From NCBI RefSeq assembly GCF_005860765.1, contig NZ_VCEI01000011.1, forward strand, positions 310,001 to 374,000: a stretch of DNA of 64,000 nucleotides. Reading direction: 5' to 3'. The position numbers and the translations under genes were made by a program. This document shows positions 35,301-44,513 of this stretch, piece by piece. The stretch comes from Dyadobacter sediminis (GTDB lineage Bacteria; Bacteroidota; Bacteroidia; Cytophagales; Spirosomataceae). Under the pieces are notes generated by a model. The model was not told the DNA's origin. It was given only the letters and a program-made list of their open reading frames with translations, and ran no database searches. Within the stretch, counting starts at the first letter, position 1. Each line of letters starts with the position of its first letter.

Positions 35301-36249
35301 CTCCATTTACCGGCCTCATACGGGAAGCATCCGATGAACCTGCGCCCGGGTTGATGTCCTTTACAAGCCCGGTGCCGGCTGTACTGCCATCTGTTTTCCA
35401 AAGCTCAGTTCCGGTGAGCTCATCGGATGTAAGAAAGTACAGGCTGCTTCCCACAGGGGTCGGGTTTACAAAGCCTCCTGGAAGTACTTTGACCAAAGTC
35501 GCCGCAGACGTTTCGCTTGCCTTTAACAATCCAATGTTCCCATTAATAGAACCTGCGAAGTAAACTTCATTGCCCAATGGCATGAGCGGCAAAGCGTAGC
35601 CAGAGGTTAAATTATCCTCAATGGCCATAGTACCTGCTTGCGTGCCATTTGACTTGTAAATCTTTGAGGAATTCGTGTTACTGCTGATAAAAAACAACCG
35701 GCCGTTGGCATTGACCATTTGTTGAATCCATTCATCAGACGAATTATAGCGTTTGAGCAATACCGTTCCCTGTGCTGTGCCATCGGTTTTCATCAATCCG
35801 GAAACACCGGGAAAGTATAAGGTGCCATTAATATTGGTAAGTACCGATAGCAATGAGCCGGAGGATTTGTAATTTATTTTTCCTATGGAAAAGGTCCCTG
35901 CGGGTGTACCATCGCTTCTCCAGAGATAGGCGGCTGATTCGTTATCCGGGAAGGCAACCAGATAAGCCAAACCATTTGAGCTGACCAGGCGCTGAATATC
36001 GCCAAATCCTGTAAACTCTTTAATCAGGACAGTACCTTTTGCTGTGCCATCACTTTTCCATAATCCTTTTTGCTGAAAGCCATCATCAGCAATCATGTAG
36101 ATCATATCTCCTGCCGCAACCGATTGGTAAATCCGGAACCCGTTCACAGATCCTGCCACATTGATGTCTTTCAGCAGCGTAACTTCCTGCGCCAGCAGCG
36201 GCTGCATACGCATCAGGAATAAGGCTAAATACAGTACAAATCTTTTCAT
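32395..36249 (-). CDS. T9SS-secreted modular protein: 17 ELWKSDGT repeats, malectin, DNRLRE, sorting domain
   Basis: The 1284-residue exported protein has signal peptide MKRFVLYLALFLMRMQPLLA. Residues about 22-850 hold about 17 repeats with cores such as ELWKTDGSTAGTGLVKDI and GLWKSNGTPEGTTLVKDM, each followed by a beta hairpin (NGTLYF). These repeats are typical of large Bacteroidota surface proteins and may form a propeller or solenoid. Malectin lies at about 858-1010, DNRLRE-like at 1015-1185, and the T9SS domain from about 1203 (SSVYPNPVGKQF) to the end. The tail is very close to that of the 54.8 kb paralogue. No catalytic motif is seen; it is likely an adhesin. Confidence 0.88.
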   Translation of the reverse strand: MKRFVLYLALFLMRMQPLLAQEVTLLKDINVAGSVNGFRIYQSVAAGDMIYMIADDGFQQKGLWKSDGTAKGTVLIKEFTGFGDIQRLVSSNGLAYLVAFPDNESAAYLWRSDGTPAGTFSIGKINYKSSGSLLSVLTNINGTLYFPGVSGLMKTDGTAQGTVLLKRYNSSDEWIQQMVNANGRLFFISSNTNSSKIYKSNGTQAGTMAIEDNLTSGYALPLMPLGNEVYFAGSINGNIGLLKASETSAATLVKVLPGGFVNPTPVGSSLYFLTSDELTGTELWKTDGSTAGTGLVKDINPGAGSSDASRMRPVNGELYFMADDGTHGEELWKSGGTAATTMLIKDIRPGSMGSDIQELAAVGNKAAFTANDGNGEKLWQSDGSPNGTTILADMPASRLINVNGTLYFNGNPESGSELFKSTMVTSGTSAVTNFAKSGSMPLGFTQINGVSYFSADDGINGRELWKTNGSTAGTVLVSDIQSGVNGSNPEQITHVNGTAFFVTGSGSQVHGLWKTGGTAATTIKLKDFPKSYELQGLINVNGTLFFGVHDTSGSMQLWKSDGSSAGTQLIRTFPLTDTFSPVAFNGHVYFGAYDNINNIGLWKSNGTPEGTTLVKDMPVDAGSSVYKTLTVAGNFIYYIATGYENLRSHFYLVKTNGTTQETTVIKELDATFFFTKLVAVNDLLFFRSRDQSDREDVFEENLWRSDGTAQGTYSVATIRSFTGEEEIGPGNMIAVNGVFYFAHDGEREIWKSNGTTAGTQKVTNFGSMRSEGYFEHLTAIGNTLYYVTSDGTSGREIWKTDLATQTTSLAYDLTPNGSTVFYELGVLNNQLLISADNGLYGAELFQYQDATVPVASTIRINAGGPAFTTATKKLFIADQYYAGIDRTSSIASGDILNTTNDVLYRTARCSPSFSYNIPVANGKVDVYLHFAETYFGAPGKKGGAGSRRFHVNMEGSRILTNYDIFVAAGGAMRPAAHIVTVDVTDGMLNIDFLTGAADLPRVSAIEVIRTNYALKPVADSYVRDGTYNYVNFGDVTMLDIKNNASDLSARRSSYLRFQLPAAAAVTSAKLRIYGHNHENSKSISVHAYGIDNDSWTESGIVKNNAPAASTASLGYAAVNDAYKYYEIDVTSYVKTQQQSGETLVSLLLADPNNRNTRVVFNSKESSSFPPQLIVQTSPVVNSNTRLSNEEISLSSEAEPESSSVYPNPVGKQFTVAISSKHSQDISLDLLNNSGQSYQVVTTQKAIAGQKAEVDISGLSLNSGIYLLKIKSEAATEVIKVLVTE

Positions 36250-37480
36250 TGTTTGTTGGTTTGATGTTGAGTTAATTGTTCCTGTTTCATGTTAAATAAA
36301 GGTGTTAATCGGTAAAAGATCCTGCTGGCAGCTTGTCTGGTTTTCTATATCGGATTCTATTATATAGTCAAAGAAAAGGCAAGAACAGATGTTTATGTAA
36401 AAGCTGTTCATTTACAACGATTTACTTGCATGGATAGCTCGTATTCTGCATGTATCTTGTAATTATTACAAAGTGTTTTGAACCTATCGGAATAGTTAGG
36501 CAAGCAGCTTACAACTTCTTGGGATTTTTATAATGAACTGCCTATAGGTTGTAAAAGTGAAGAGGAGAAGAGTCTAGATTTAAAAAAGTTTAACTAACTC
36601 AACGAGGATGAAGCTTTTACAGTTATTGTTTAAATACTATACAATAATAAAGGGGATTGTAGTGGAAGTTCAAAGATTAGGTTAAAAGCAGAAGCTATAA
36701 ACAAAATCTAAAGTGTTTAATTGGCAAAAAACCGATGGTACCAACGTACTCTCAGCCGCTTTGATTTTTCTTCCCTTTTAGTTGTGAAATTCAGGATTAA
36801 CGTGCATTCAATTTGCCTATTTATCCTGCCTTGATCGTGTAAAGGCAGGTATGCATATACGGTACATTGGTCCATATGCAGGCAACGAATCCAGTACCTC
36901 GTATCGGTTCTTCATAGAGTCTTGGCGGATACTGCCTTTATCTGGTGCTCGATGCACATCTTGATACTTTTTGACACCATTCTTTTTTAATCCAGTTAAA
37001 TAATGTTTGCGGTTACGCCAGTAGACATTTCCGGAAACCTTTTCCCGAACATACCGCACTTTCCTGAATTTTTCTCATTGGCCAGATGCAGTATGTCAGC
37101 TTTGTTCTTTTCAAGGTCTTGATCCAGGGCGGGTGGCCGCTGCGTTTGAGACAGGTAAATAGGTACTGTTTCGGGGCATCTTGGAGCGATTAGATGAAAA
37201 TCTGATTGAGGTTATTACTTTATAATAACAGCAATGAAATATCAAACCTTTTTGCTGAATATCCTTGGCATTTATATGACGTTTATTGTGTAACAAATAA
37301 GCACTTGGTCATTATCTAGGTCAAACAGATCAACGGCGATCCCCTTTCCATTTTACCTGATCAAACGGTTATAAACAATCAGTGTAACATTGTTTTGTCA
37401 TGTACCAGAAAATATTCAGTTTTATAGAATTCTGATTGACAGCTATTTTGTTAAGAAAACGCAAGCTTTCAATACCAAAC
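36250..37480. other. 1.2 kb non-coding or decayed stretch
   Basis: It holds only short ORFs. The minus-strand ORF at 36817-37059 (80 codons, beginning MRYVREKVSGNVYWRNRKHY) could be a gene remnant, but I cannot match it to a family and do not call it. The part nearest 36250 should contain the promoter of the large minus-strand gene. Confidence 0.4.
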
Positions 37481-38116
37481 TTACAATCTGAGCATCAGCT
37501 GCATATTAAAGCCTATTTGGTAGGCGTGCGAATCAATGCCGGATGGAGGAATTGCATAGCCGAAAGTGGGCTGACCAATTAGAGAAAAATGCGGAGCAAA
37601 ATGGTAAATTACACCAGCCCCTGCTGTCGGTAAAAGCCTTGAAATATTACCTTTGCCGAACTTAATGACGACCGTGCCAATGTCCTTAATAGTTGCACGA
37701 CTTGTGCTAGCAAAATTCCATAACGCACCTGCTGAAAAATAAGGTGACCATTTTCTTTCCGATGTTTGAAAATTGACCATAACAGGAATGGCAAAATTAT
37801 GTGACCGGCTGTTTGAATTAAAGGTTTTAAGTCTGAATTGCCTAAACCATAATCCTGTTGACGCGGACCATTTCTTTGAAAATGAATACCCTCCGCTCAA
37901 ACCGACCCAATAACCCTTTGGTGAAGCCTTCGATGTCCATACTCCACCTAGATTTGGGTCGAAGCCACTATCAATGGGTAATTTTACCGTGGTTTTATTA
38001 TGTGCATAAAACGGAGCTACCGTAGCAGAAAAGGAAAATTTACTCTGGCAGAATACAGTTGAGCAGGAAAGTAATATTCCCATCACAATGAAGGAGGTGA
38101 TACATATTGATTTCAT
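37481..38116 (-). CDS. Small outer-membrane beta-barrel protein
   Basis: The 211-residue protein has a signal peptide (MKSICITSFIVMGILLSCST VFC). The rest is an eight-strand-like barrel with alternating strands (GYWVGLSGGYSFSKKWSAST) and the C-terminal strand QIGFNMQLMLRL, typical of the OmpW/porin-like Bacteroidota barrel families. Function is unknown. It is isolated, with large non-coding gaps on both sides. Confidence 0.75.
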   Translation of the reverse strand: MKSICITSFIVMGILLSCSTVFCQSKFSFSATVAPFYAHNKTTVKLPIDSGFDPNLGGVWTSKASPKGYWVGLSGGYSFSKKWSASTGLWFRQFRLKTFNSNSRSHNFAIPVMVNFQTSERKWSPYFSAGALWNFASTSRATIKDIGTVVIKFGKGNISRLLPTAGAGVIYHFAPHFSLIGQPTFGYAIPPSGIDSHAYQIGFNMQLMLRL

Positions 38117-38826
38117 TCTCTTCTCTTTTAACGGGATTAGTATAACCGCCGAAACTTTATCATCTGCCTTTGAACGTCAAGTTGAATCTGTTAAAATAAC
38201 CATCCATTTATCAGGCAATATATTAAAAAAAGATAATTAAATAGCAATATATTTAAAGAATGTAATCTGCTATACTTGTTTACGATGTGATTAACCAGGC
38301 CAAAACTCAGAACCTGGCAGAAAGTTTGGGTAACTCTTTTAAGTTAAGTTACAAAACACACAACAGGAGGGGGAAAGCCGATCTGTGAAAGTTCTTGGGA
38401 CAGTACAAGGAGAAGGGACTTTTCTTTTTTGTTCCGGATCAGCATGTGCAGCAGGTATGATCAAGGAATAGTAATGCATAATTATAAGGTAAAAAGGCAG
38501 ATCTGCACATAAATTATCTAACCGCCAAGGTTTGCTTGTCAGAAAAGGTTTTTGATCATTCAACCGTTTAGCGGCTCAGATGAAAAATTCAACGCTTTAT
38601 CTATCACTACTCATCTTTTACTGACTTTGCCAGAAAATTTCGTCAAAAAATAACAGGGTATTTAACTGATAGTAGTAAATTAAGTATGGTTGAAAAACTG
38701 TATCGTAATTTACTTGTTTCTGTTTTTGAAAAGACCAGAATTGCTTAATTAACTGTTTTTCGCATTTGCAAGTCAACATGATTTCTGCTAATACCAATCT
38801 TATCTTGAATATACTTGATGATCATT
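38117..38826. other. 710 bp AT-rich gap
   Basis: Only a 74-codon minus-strand ORF (38339-38563) with Cys- and Pro-rich, non-protein-like composition is present; not called. No RNA or repeat recognised. Confidence 0.4.
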
Positions 38827-40563
38827 TTACTCTGACGTTTGTCCACCAAGCGGTCTATACGAGCCAGCCTGTTTGATAAAATTAATATGTAGTGCACGCT
38901 GGGTACTCACGTCCAGGTTCGTTACTTTGCCATGCTTGTCCCGTTTAAAGAAGAAGTCTGCCTTCAGGTCACATGACGAAATAAAGCCATCTTTAAAGTG
39001 GTTAGTCAGGTCGCATTCATCGCCGGATACAAATTGTGCAATGAGTTTTTTGTTCACACTTTTGATGATGATCGAAGCCTTTACTTCATCAGAATAATAG
39101 TGCCCCAGATAAACTTGGTGAGGGATAGTGGATCCAGCTGAGTCAGTCAGGTGGTAATGCATGGGCTCTGAGGAAGGCGGAATAATAGTAAGCTGATTAG
39201 CTTGCTCAAACGAAAACAGTATGCCATAATAATCAAATTGTGACTTTTTAATTCTTCTAAGAGCGTTACCGGACATTTCCAGACCGTTTGTTCCCATCTC
39301 AATCTGAACGTCTCGTCCGCTATGACTGCTTTTGTACAGGCCAACATAAGCTGTAAGTTCTTCTGGTTTAAAATCTGGTTTTGCTTCTATCTGTGTATGA
39401 GGAGCAGAATCAAAATAGGACGGGCTTGCAAGAAGGGTAGCAACATCCATTGCCAGGTCTTTTCCTGTCGTGTCCAGCATGGATGTATTGCTTAGCCACG
39501 CAACTGAAATTCCTGCATCTGGCAAAGAGACAAGCTTTGCACGATACCCGGCTGTTGCTCCACCGTGCTGAAATATGCGTTTTGTACTGCCTCCACTAAC
39601 AAACATTCCGGCCGCATACTGATTTAAGTCTCCATTGTTTAGCGTATCCAGACCTGTTTGCCGGGTAAACATACTTTCTCCACCAAGTTTTCCGCTCAGA
39701 TAAAAGCCGCTCCATTTGGTCAGATCCTCAGCTGTTGTAAGTAGTCCTCCTGAGCCGTGGATGTTGTTTTCCGGCATGGCTAACTGGAAATTGCCATTTT
39801 TCACATCGTATGCCTGGCTCCTGGCAGAAACGACCTTTTGGTAGTTGGTTCTCCATTGCGTATGCTGCATCCCAGCGGGCTTGAAGATAAACTGATCAGT
39901 AAATGCAGCCAGAGACAAGCCACTTACCTTCTCAACGATCAAGGCTAACAGAATATAATTGGAATTGCTGTACTGAAAACGCTCACCTGGAATACTGTTC
40001 AGCTTTTTCTGCCTGCCAATAATCGTTGCAACCTCTTGATTACTCATGATCCTAAGTGTGTTGGGCCACCCACCCAGCTCGGCAACATCACTCCATTCGC
40101 GTATGCCGCTGGTGTGATGAATCAGGTGTCTGATAAGAATAGGATGTCTGTACATCCCGAAAGCAGGGAAATATTCCGATACGTGATCGTTTAAGGACAA
40201 TTTACCCTGTTTTTCAAGGAGCAGAATGGCGGCGGCTGTAAATTGCTTGGAGACAGAGCCTGCCTCGATCAATGTTCCGGTTGTTAGCGTGACACGATGT
40301 TCAAGTTCGGCAAGTCCCCAGGCTTTGGAGTAGATCAGCTGCCCGTTCAAAAGGACTGACAGTTGAGCTCCTGGCTTATCCGGATCATACAAATTCGCGA
40401 TGCTATCTATTTTTTGTGTGATGTACTTGGCATCTTGTGACCAAGCGGTGAATGACAGGAGCATATTGATCAAGGAAAAGGTACATGCTAGCATCCTGCC
40501 AAAAGCAAAAGTCGTTACAATGCAACTGCTCCAAACAATTTTTAAGTACCTTTTTATCATCAT
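38827..40563 (-). CDS. Class C beta-lactamase-like serine hydrolase
   Basis: From ATG 40563 the protein has 578 residues. A hydrophobic N-terminus precedes a penicillin-binding/CubicO fold with S103-V-S-K106 (EAGSVSKQFT), Y198-S-N (QYSNSNYI) and H333-G-G (FQHGGATAG) in place of KTG. An extra C-terminal domain of about 200 residues follows, as in many Bacteroidota esterase/D-aminopeptidase-like members. It probably acts in the periplasm on peptides or esters; resistance to beta-lactams should not be assumed. Confidence 0.85.
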   Translation of the reverse strand: MMIKRYLKIVWSSCIVTTFAFGRMLACTFSLINMLLSFTAWSQDAKYITQKIDSIANLYDPDKPGAQLSVLLNGQLIYSKAWGLAELEHRVTLTTGTLIEAGSVSKQFTAAAILLLEKQGKLSLNDHVSEYFPAFGMYRHPILIRHLIHHTSGIREWSDVAELGGWPNTLRIMSNQEVATIIGRQKKLNSIPGERFQYSNSNYILLALIVEKVSGLSLAAFTDQFIFKPAGMQHTQWRTNYQKVVSARSQAYDVKNGNFQLAMPENNIHGSGGLLTTAEDLTKWSGFYLSGKLGGESMFTRQTGLDTLNNGDLNQYAAGMFVSGGSTKRIFQHGGATAGYRAKLVSLPDAGISVAWLSNTSMLDTTGKDLAMDVATLLASPSYFDSAPHTQIEAKPDFKPEELTAYVGLYKSSHSGRDVQIEMGTNGLEMSGNALRRIKKSQFDYYGILFSFEQANQLTIIPPSSEPMHYHLTDSAGSTIPHQVYLGHYYSDEVKASIIIKSVNKKLIAQFVSGDECDLTNHFKDGFISSCDLKADFFFKRDKHGKVTNLDVSTQRALHINFIKQAGSYRPLGGQTSE

Positions 40564-40717
40564 CAAATGGCAAAGATGGATACTATGTGCCTTCCTGAAA
40601 AACCCAACAGTATTTCACCGACTGGCAAAAAATGTAAGTTCGCCAGACTCACCACACATTTCTTGTATCGATTCGGTATCGAATTCATAGTTAGCGATAA
40701 TTCCTTCAAAGCATTCA

Positions 40718-42112
40718 TTACTGGATTTCGATCAGGCTCCAGTAGGGAAGGGAGGTTTCATTCTTGTCCGAAATGAAGCGGGCTTCATATTTTCCTGAAA
40801 CCAGATCTGCGGGCAGTGTATAAGCGCCATAATAAAGGTACCGCGATGCGTCGGCATAGCACGGATCTGCTTGCACTTTGCCTTTCAGTAAAATAGTAGT
40901 ATTCCCCGATTTCAGCTGCAGGCTCGGCAAAGGTTTGTTGGGATCAGGCGGACTGCCTAGTTTGGAACTGGTAATAGCCGGAAAAGGCATTGCATACAAC
41001 AGCTGCCCTTTCCTGAGCGTGGTTCTCTCAACGTTTCCGAAAATAACGGAATTGAATGGGCAATCGCTGTACTCGTTCCAGATCTTGGCCACATTCAGTT
41101 TCATTGAATCCCTGGAAATAGCTTCGGTTGAGATCCCGGCCAGTTCACTTCCCTGATATACGTTAACAACATATTGATCCTCCGGAACATCAGCAGGAAT
41201 ATCGAAGACCAGTTGATTGAAGCTCCTGATTTTGGCATTAATCGTCCGAGGCGTAACCATACGGTCGTTGGAGAGGGTAACCTGATATGAATACTCGGGC
41301 AGGAATGTGCCACCCAGCACGGTAACGGACTTGCTGTAAGTCAGGTTTTTCAATTCTTTATTATACCAGTATACTCGTCCTGACGGGGCAGTTTTTTCAA
41401 GTTTGCTGATATCAGGAAATTGAAAGGACTTTTCGCCATAACGCATAGTCAGTTGCATCTTCGAAGAAGAAAGAAATTTGGAAACAGGCGCCACTTCAAA
41501 CTGAAAGGGAAAAACCTCATAATTAATTCCTCCCGCCCGTTGGCCAGTTGCCACATCTTTTAATTCAAATGAAATGGCCTTCGTGCCGCCAGGTGTATCA
41601 GGAATGCTTCCCAAACCGGATACAGGATGAAAGTTGCCAAAGGCATACAGATCAGAAGTGTCGGCAAAACTCGAATTATCAGCAGAGATCCGGAGCGGAG
41701 AAGTAAGCTTTGCAATGAGTTTTCCCTCATGCCTGACAAAAACTGTATATTGCTTTTCATAGCTTTGGTTACCGATCTGGCTCACCCCGAATACGATGGG
41801 GGCTATCCCCATGAAGTTGTAACGCACGTGGTTTTCAACAAACAGTGCACTGTCGGGGGGAATGCCCAGCTTCATGCCATCTTCCAGTTCGATTGCCAGA
41901 TCAAGAACATTCTCAGTGTAATCTGCGGGCAGCACCACCTGAATATAGCTATTGACTGTGTCAAGGGTCGCTTCTTTGGCCCCTATAACCTGAATGGATC
42001 TGATATACTGATTACCAACCGGAATCATCTCCGGCAGTACCTCCGGATCTTTTTTACAACCTTTGAAAAGGAGACAAACCACCAATAAAACGAGAAGGGA
42101 ATACGATTTCAT
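40718..42112 (-). CDS. Large hypothetical lipoprotein with IPT/TIG-like domains
   Basis: The 464-residue protein has a lipoprotein signal (SLLVLLVVCLLFKGC, Cys 19). The mature protein looks like several beta sandwiches: an N-terminal DUF5018-like domain (IRSIQVIGAKEATLDTVNSY) and later Ig/IPT-like segments (SVTVLGGTFLPEYSYQVTLS). Such lipoproteins are often surface-exposed partners of SusD-like or adhesin systems. No function can be assigned. Confidence 0.7.
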   Translation of the reverse strand: MKSYSLLVLLVVCLLFKGCKKDPEVLPEMIPVGNQYIRSIQVIGAKEATLDTVNSYIQVVLPADYTENVLDLAIELEDGMKLGIPPDSALFVENHVRYNFMGIAPIVFGVSQIGNQSYEKQYTVFVRHEGKLIAKLTSPLRISADNSSFADTSDLYAFGNFHPVSGLGSIPDTPGGTKAISFELKDVATGQRAGGINYEVFPFQFEVAPVSKFLSSSKMQLTMRYGEKSFQFPDISKLEKTAPSGRVYWYNKELKNLTYSKSVTVLGGTFLPEYSYQVTLSNDRMVTPRTINAKIRSFNQLVFDIPADVPEDQYVVNVYQGSELAGISTEAISRDSMKLNVAKIWNEYSDCPFNSVIFGNVERTTLRKGQLLYAMPFPAITSSKLGSPPDPNKPLPSLQLKSGNTTILLKGKVQADPCYADASRYLYYGAYTLPADLVSGKYEARFISDKNETSLPYWSLIEIQ

Positions 42113-42191
42113 AAATTGCGATCAGTTTGGACTTGTAAAGTGAAAATAAGCATATTTTAATATTTGATAGTTTAAGTTCATTTCAATCCGG

Positions 42192-43121
42192 CTACTGTGT
42201 TACCAGCAGTTTAATGACTTCGCTTGCAGCTTCTGACTCTATTTTGAGCATGTAAATGCCTGAGCTTAAAGATAAACCTGAAATATCCACTTCTGCTTTC
42301 TGGCCAGCGATTGCTTTTTGGACTGCTGCAATCTGATAGCTTTGGCCTGAACTGTTCAACAGGTGTATATAGTTTCCATTAGCTTCCTGTTTAAGGATTT
42401 TCAGTTCACTATCTCCATTATAACTGCCATACTTCATGTACTTTTTTCCACCCAGTGTTTTGTCCCATTGTTTAGTGCCACTTGCAGTTATTTTTACGAT
42501 CCATGTATCTGATATTCCCTTTGTGCCCTGCGATTTATCTCCGCTTTTTTCTGATTTGGATGTACCGCATAGCATATATCCGCCATCCAACGACTGAATA
42601 ATAGAATTAAGGTTATCCTCACCATTTCCGCCAAAGATTTTATCCCATTCTTTGCTGCCGTTTGCGCCGATTTTACAACCCAGTAATCCAGTCCTTTGCC
42701 TGACAAAGTCTATGATATCGATTTCAGAGCCTCCATAGCTTTTGTCCCATTCCTTTCTTCCGTCCTTGGCAAGTTTTACGAGCCAATAGTCCGTGCGTCC
42801 TTGGCTGGGCTTTGATCTGTCACCAGTCAATCCGGAATAATGCTCGGATTGTCCTCCCAGAATGTAGCCGCCGTCAGAAGTCTGCTGTGCTGTCCATAAG
42901 TAATCATCGTCTGGTCCGCCCAATGTTTTGTCCCATTGCACCGAAAGCTGGCCCAAAAGGCTTTGTGCCGGTAAAAAGAAAACCACCAGCAGTAATAATG
43001 TGCAAATTGAAGTCTGCAATTTAAAAATACAACCATCAACTTTTAAAGGTTTTAACCATGAAACTATCCCTCGCGTAAAGCAAGAGGTGCGGTGAAAACA
43101 AGTTTTTAAAATCAATTGCAT
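42192..43121 (-). CDS. Internally deleted relic of the WDKT-malectin surface-protein family
   Basis: The 309-residue frame has the family N-terminus and signal (LQTSICTLLLLVVFFLPAQS), then only about four WDKT repeats. Two lesions are visible. Near residue 137 (FVRQRTGLLGCKIGANG) part of a repeat is lost, and a second 1 bp loss restores the frame: the normal segment KGLDYWVVK appears in the +1 frame. At QEANGNYI-HLLNSSGQSYQ the repeat runs straight into the T9SS sorting domain, so the malectin and DNRLRE modules are gone. The frame still ends with an intact sorting tail (LKIESEAASEVIKLLVTQ). It may be an expressed mini-protein or a pseudogene. Confidence 0.75.
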   Translation of the reverse strand: MQLILKTCFHRTSCFTRGIVSWLKPLKVDGCIFKLQTSICTLLLLVVFFLPAQSLLGQLSVQWDKTLGGPDDDYLWTAQQTSDGGYILGGQSEHYSGLTGDRSKPSQGRTDYWLVKLAKDGRKEWDKSYGGSEIDIIDFVRQRTGLLGCKIGANGSKEWDKIFGGNGEDNLNSIIQSLDGGYMLCGTSKSEKSGDKSQGTKGISDTWIVKITASGTKQWDKTLGGKKYMKYGSYNGDSELKILKQEANGNYIHLLNSSGQSYQIAAVQKAIAGQKAEVDISGLSLSSGIYMLKIESEAASEVIKLLVTQ

Positions 43122-43634
43122 TCAGCTTATGTGCGATGTAAGTTGCAGAAACGGAATATCCGGTTTGTAACCCATAATTTATAAAGATTTTAGCCCATCA
43201 TTATACAGGAATTTAGTTAAAGGATAAAATACCACATCGTGAACTTCAAACGCGAGGAATAGTTGTGAAGAAAACATTACTCTTTTGATTTCCCGAACGC
43301 CTTTATGGATATGCATGAAGAAATTGGCATTTCACAATATTCAAATCAATAGCTATAAACAATTTTTCTTCCCAGGAATAATCTCACGGTAGAAATCTTT
43401 TAATTTCCTTGCATGATGTTATGCCGGGAATACCGGTTCTTGACCATTTTGTTAATGGTGGTACTGAGTATAGCATCGTCCAATACCTGTAAATCCTGCG
43501 GCAACGCAAATAATGGTGCAATCTATCTCGAAAGCTTCTGGATTAAGTCAGATTAAACTACAACAAAGCCGGATTTGGCTACCCATGCATTTTGAGTTTC
43601 TGGTGAGCTTTGCATTGTACTTAAAACAAAACTT
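43122..43634. other. 513 bp spacer before the reductase gene
   Basis: No supported gene. A short plus-strand stretch at about 43416 (MPGIPVLDHFVNGGTEYSIV) might be coding debris but stops after 24 codons. The promoters of the diverging genes must lie here. Confidence 0.35.
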
Positions 43635-44498
43635 ATGCGAATATTAGTAACAGGCGCAACCGGTGCCCTGGGAAGTGCTGTGATCGAAACGCTGTTGAAT
43701 AAGATCCCTGCCAGCAGCATTGTTATTCTAACCCGGAACAAGGAAAATCAATTGTCGTTTCAAGAAAAAGGGTTCAAAGCTTACTCAGGCAGTTTCGAAG
43801 ATAGTGCTTCACTTGATAAGTCCATGCAGGAGGTGGACAGGGTGTTATTGATTTCGGCTGGCGATGAAGGCGACAGAATAAAGCAACACCGTAATGTTGT
43901 GGATGCAGCCATAAGGGCAGGCGTCTCTGACATCGCCTATACTAGCCGCTCGCTTCGGGATAGTGCCAGTCTACATAATCCGCTGATGGCTGATCACTTT
44001 GCTACCGAAGAGTATATACGCCGGAGTGGCCTGCGTCATACCATCTTTCGAAATGCATTGTATCTGGACGTTATTCCGCTGTTCGTCGGCAAGCAGGTAT
44101 TCGAGCATGGCATTGTTCAATCGGCGGGAGACGGAAGGATCGCATTTGCACTGCGAAAGGAAATGGGTGAAGCAATTGCTCATGTCATGTCAGATGAGGT
44201 TTTTGAAAACCATGTGTACAGGTTTACAGGTGAAGAAGCCTTTACGTTTTACGATGTTGCCCGCGCATTGACCGAATTATCAGGAAGAGAGGTGAAATAC
44301 ACCCCGGTTGAAAGTGTTTCTTTTGAGAAGTTATTGATTCAGAAAGGTGTTCCCTCTACAACGGCAAGAAAAATTATCGATTTTAATGCTGATATTCGAA
44401 ACGGGCAGGAATCCGGAGTTTCGGCTGACCTTACCCGGAAACTTGGACGTCCTGCTGCGTCACTCAGGGAAGGCCTGAAATTAATATATGGATTCTAA
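43635..44498 (+). CDS. NmrA-like NAD(P)-binding reductase (SDR superfamily)
   Basis: The 287-residue protein has the atypical SDR/NmrA nucleotide-binding motif GATGALGS (7-14) followed by VILTRNKEN and the later IAYTSRSLRD segment, resembling the QOR2/YtfG and NmrA groups. These act as NADPH-dependent quinone or other reductases, or as redox sensors. The gene is followed 15 bp later by an AraC regulator on the same strand, a common inducible pair. Confidence 0.85.
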   Translation: MRILVTGATGALGSAVIETLLNKIPASSIVILTRNKENQLSFQEKGFKAYSGSFEDSASLDKSMQEVDRVLLISAGDEGDRIKQHRNVVDAAIRAGVSDIAYTSRSLRDSASLHNPLMADHFATEEYIRRSGLRHTIFRNALYLDVIPLFVGKQVFEHGIVQSAGDGRIAFALRKEMGEAIAHVMSDEVFENHVYRFTGEEAFTFYDVARALTELSGREVKYTPVESVSFEKLLIQKGVPSTTARKIIDFNADIRNGQESGVSADLTRKLGRPAASLREGLKLIYGF

Positions 44499-44513
44499 AT
44501 AATCTGCTTTGTT

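Noticed and set aside
36817..37059. 80-codon minus-strand ORF that might be a transposase or hydrolase fragment
   Set aside because: No family motif could be recognised; mentioned in the spacer entry but not called as a gene.
38339..38563. 74-codon minus-strand ORF
   Set aside because: Unusual Cys/Pro-rich composition with no conserved pattern; likely chance.
38827..40563. Serine hydrolase considered as an antibiotic-resistance beta-lactamase
   Set aside because: It has the extra C-terminal domain and HGG motif typical of peptidase/esterase relatives, and there is no resistance context.
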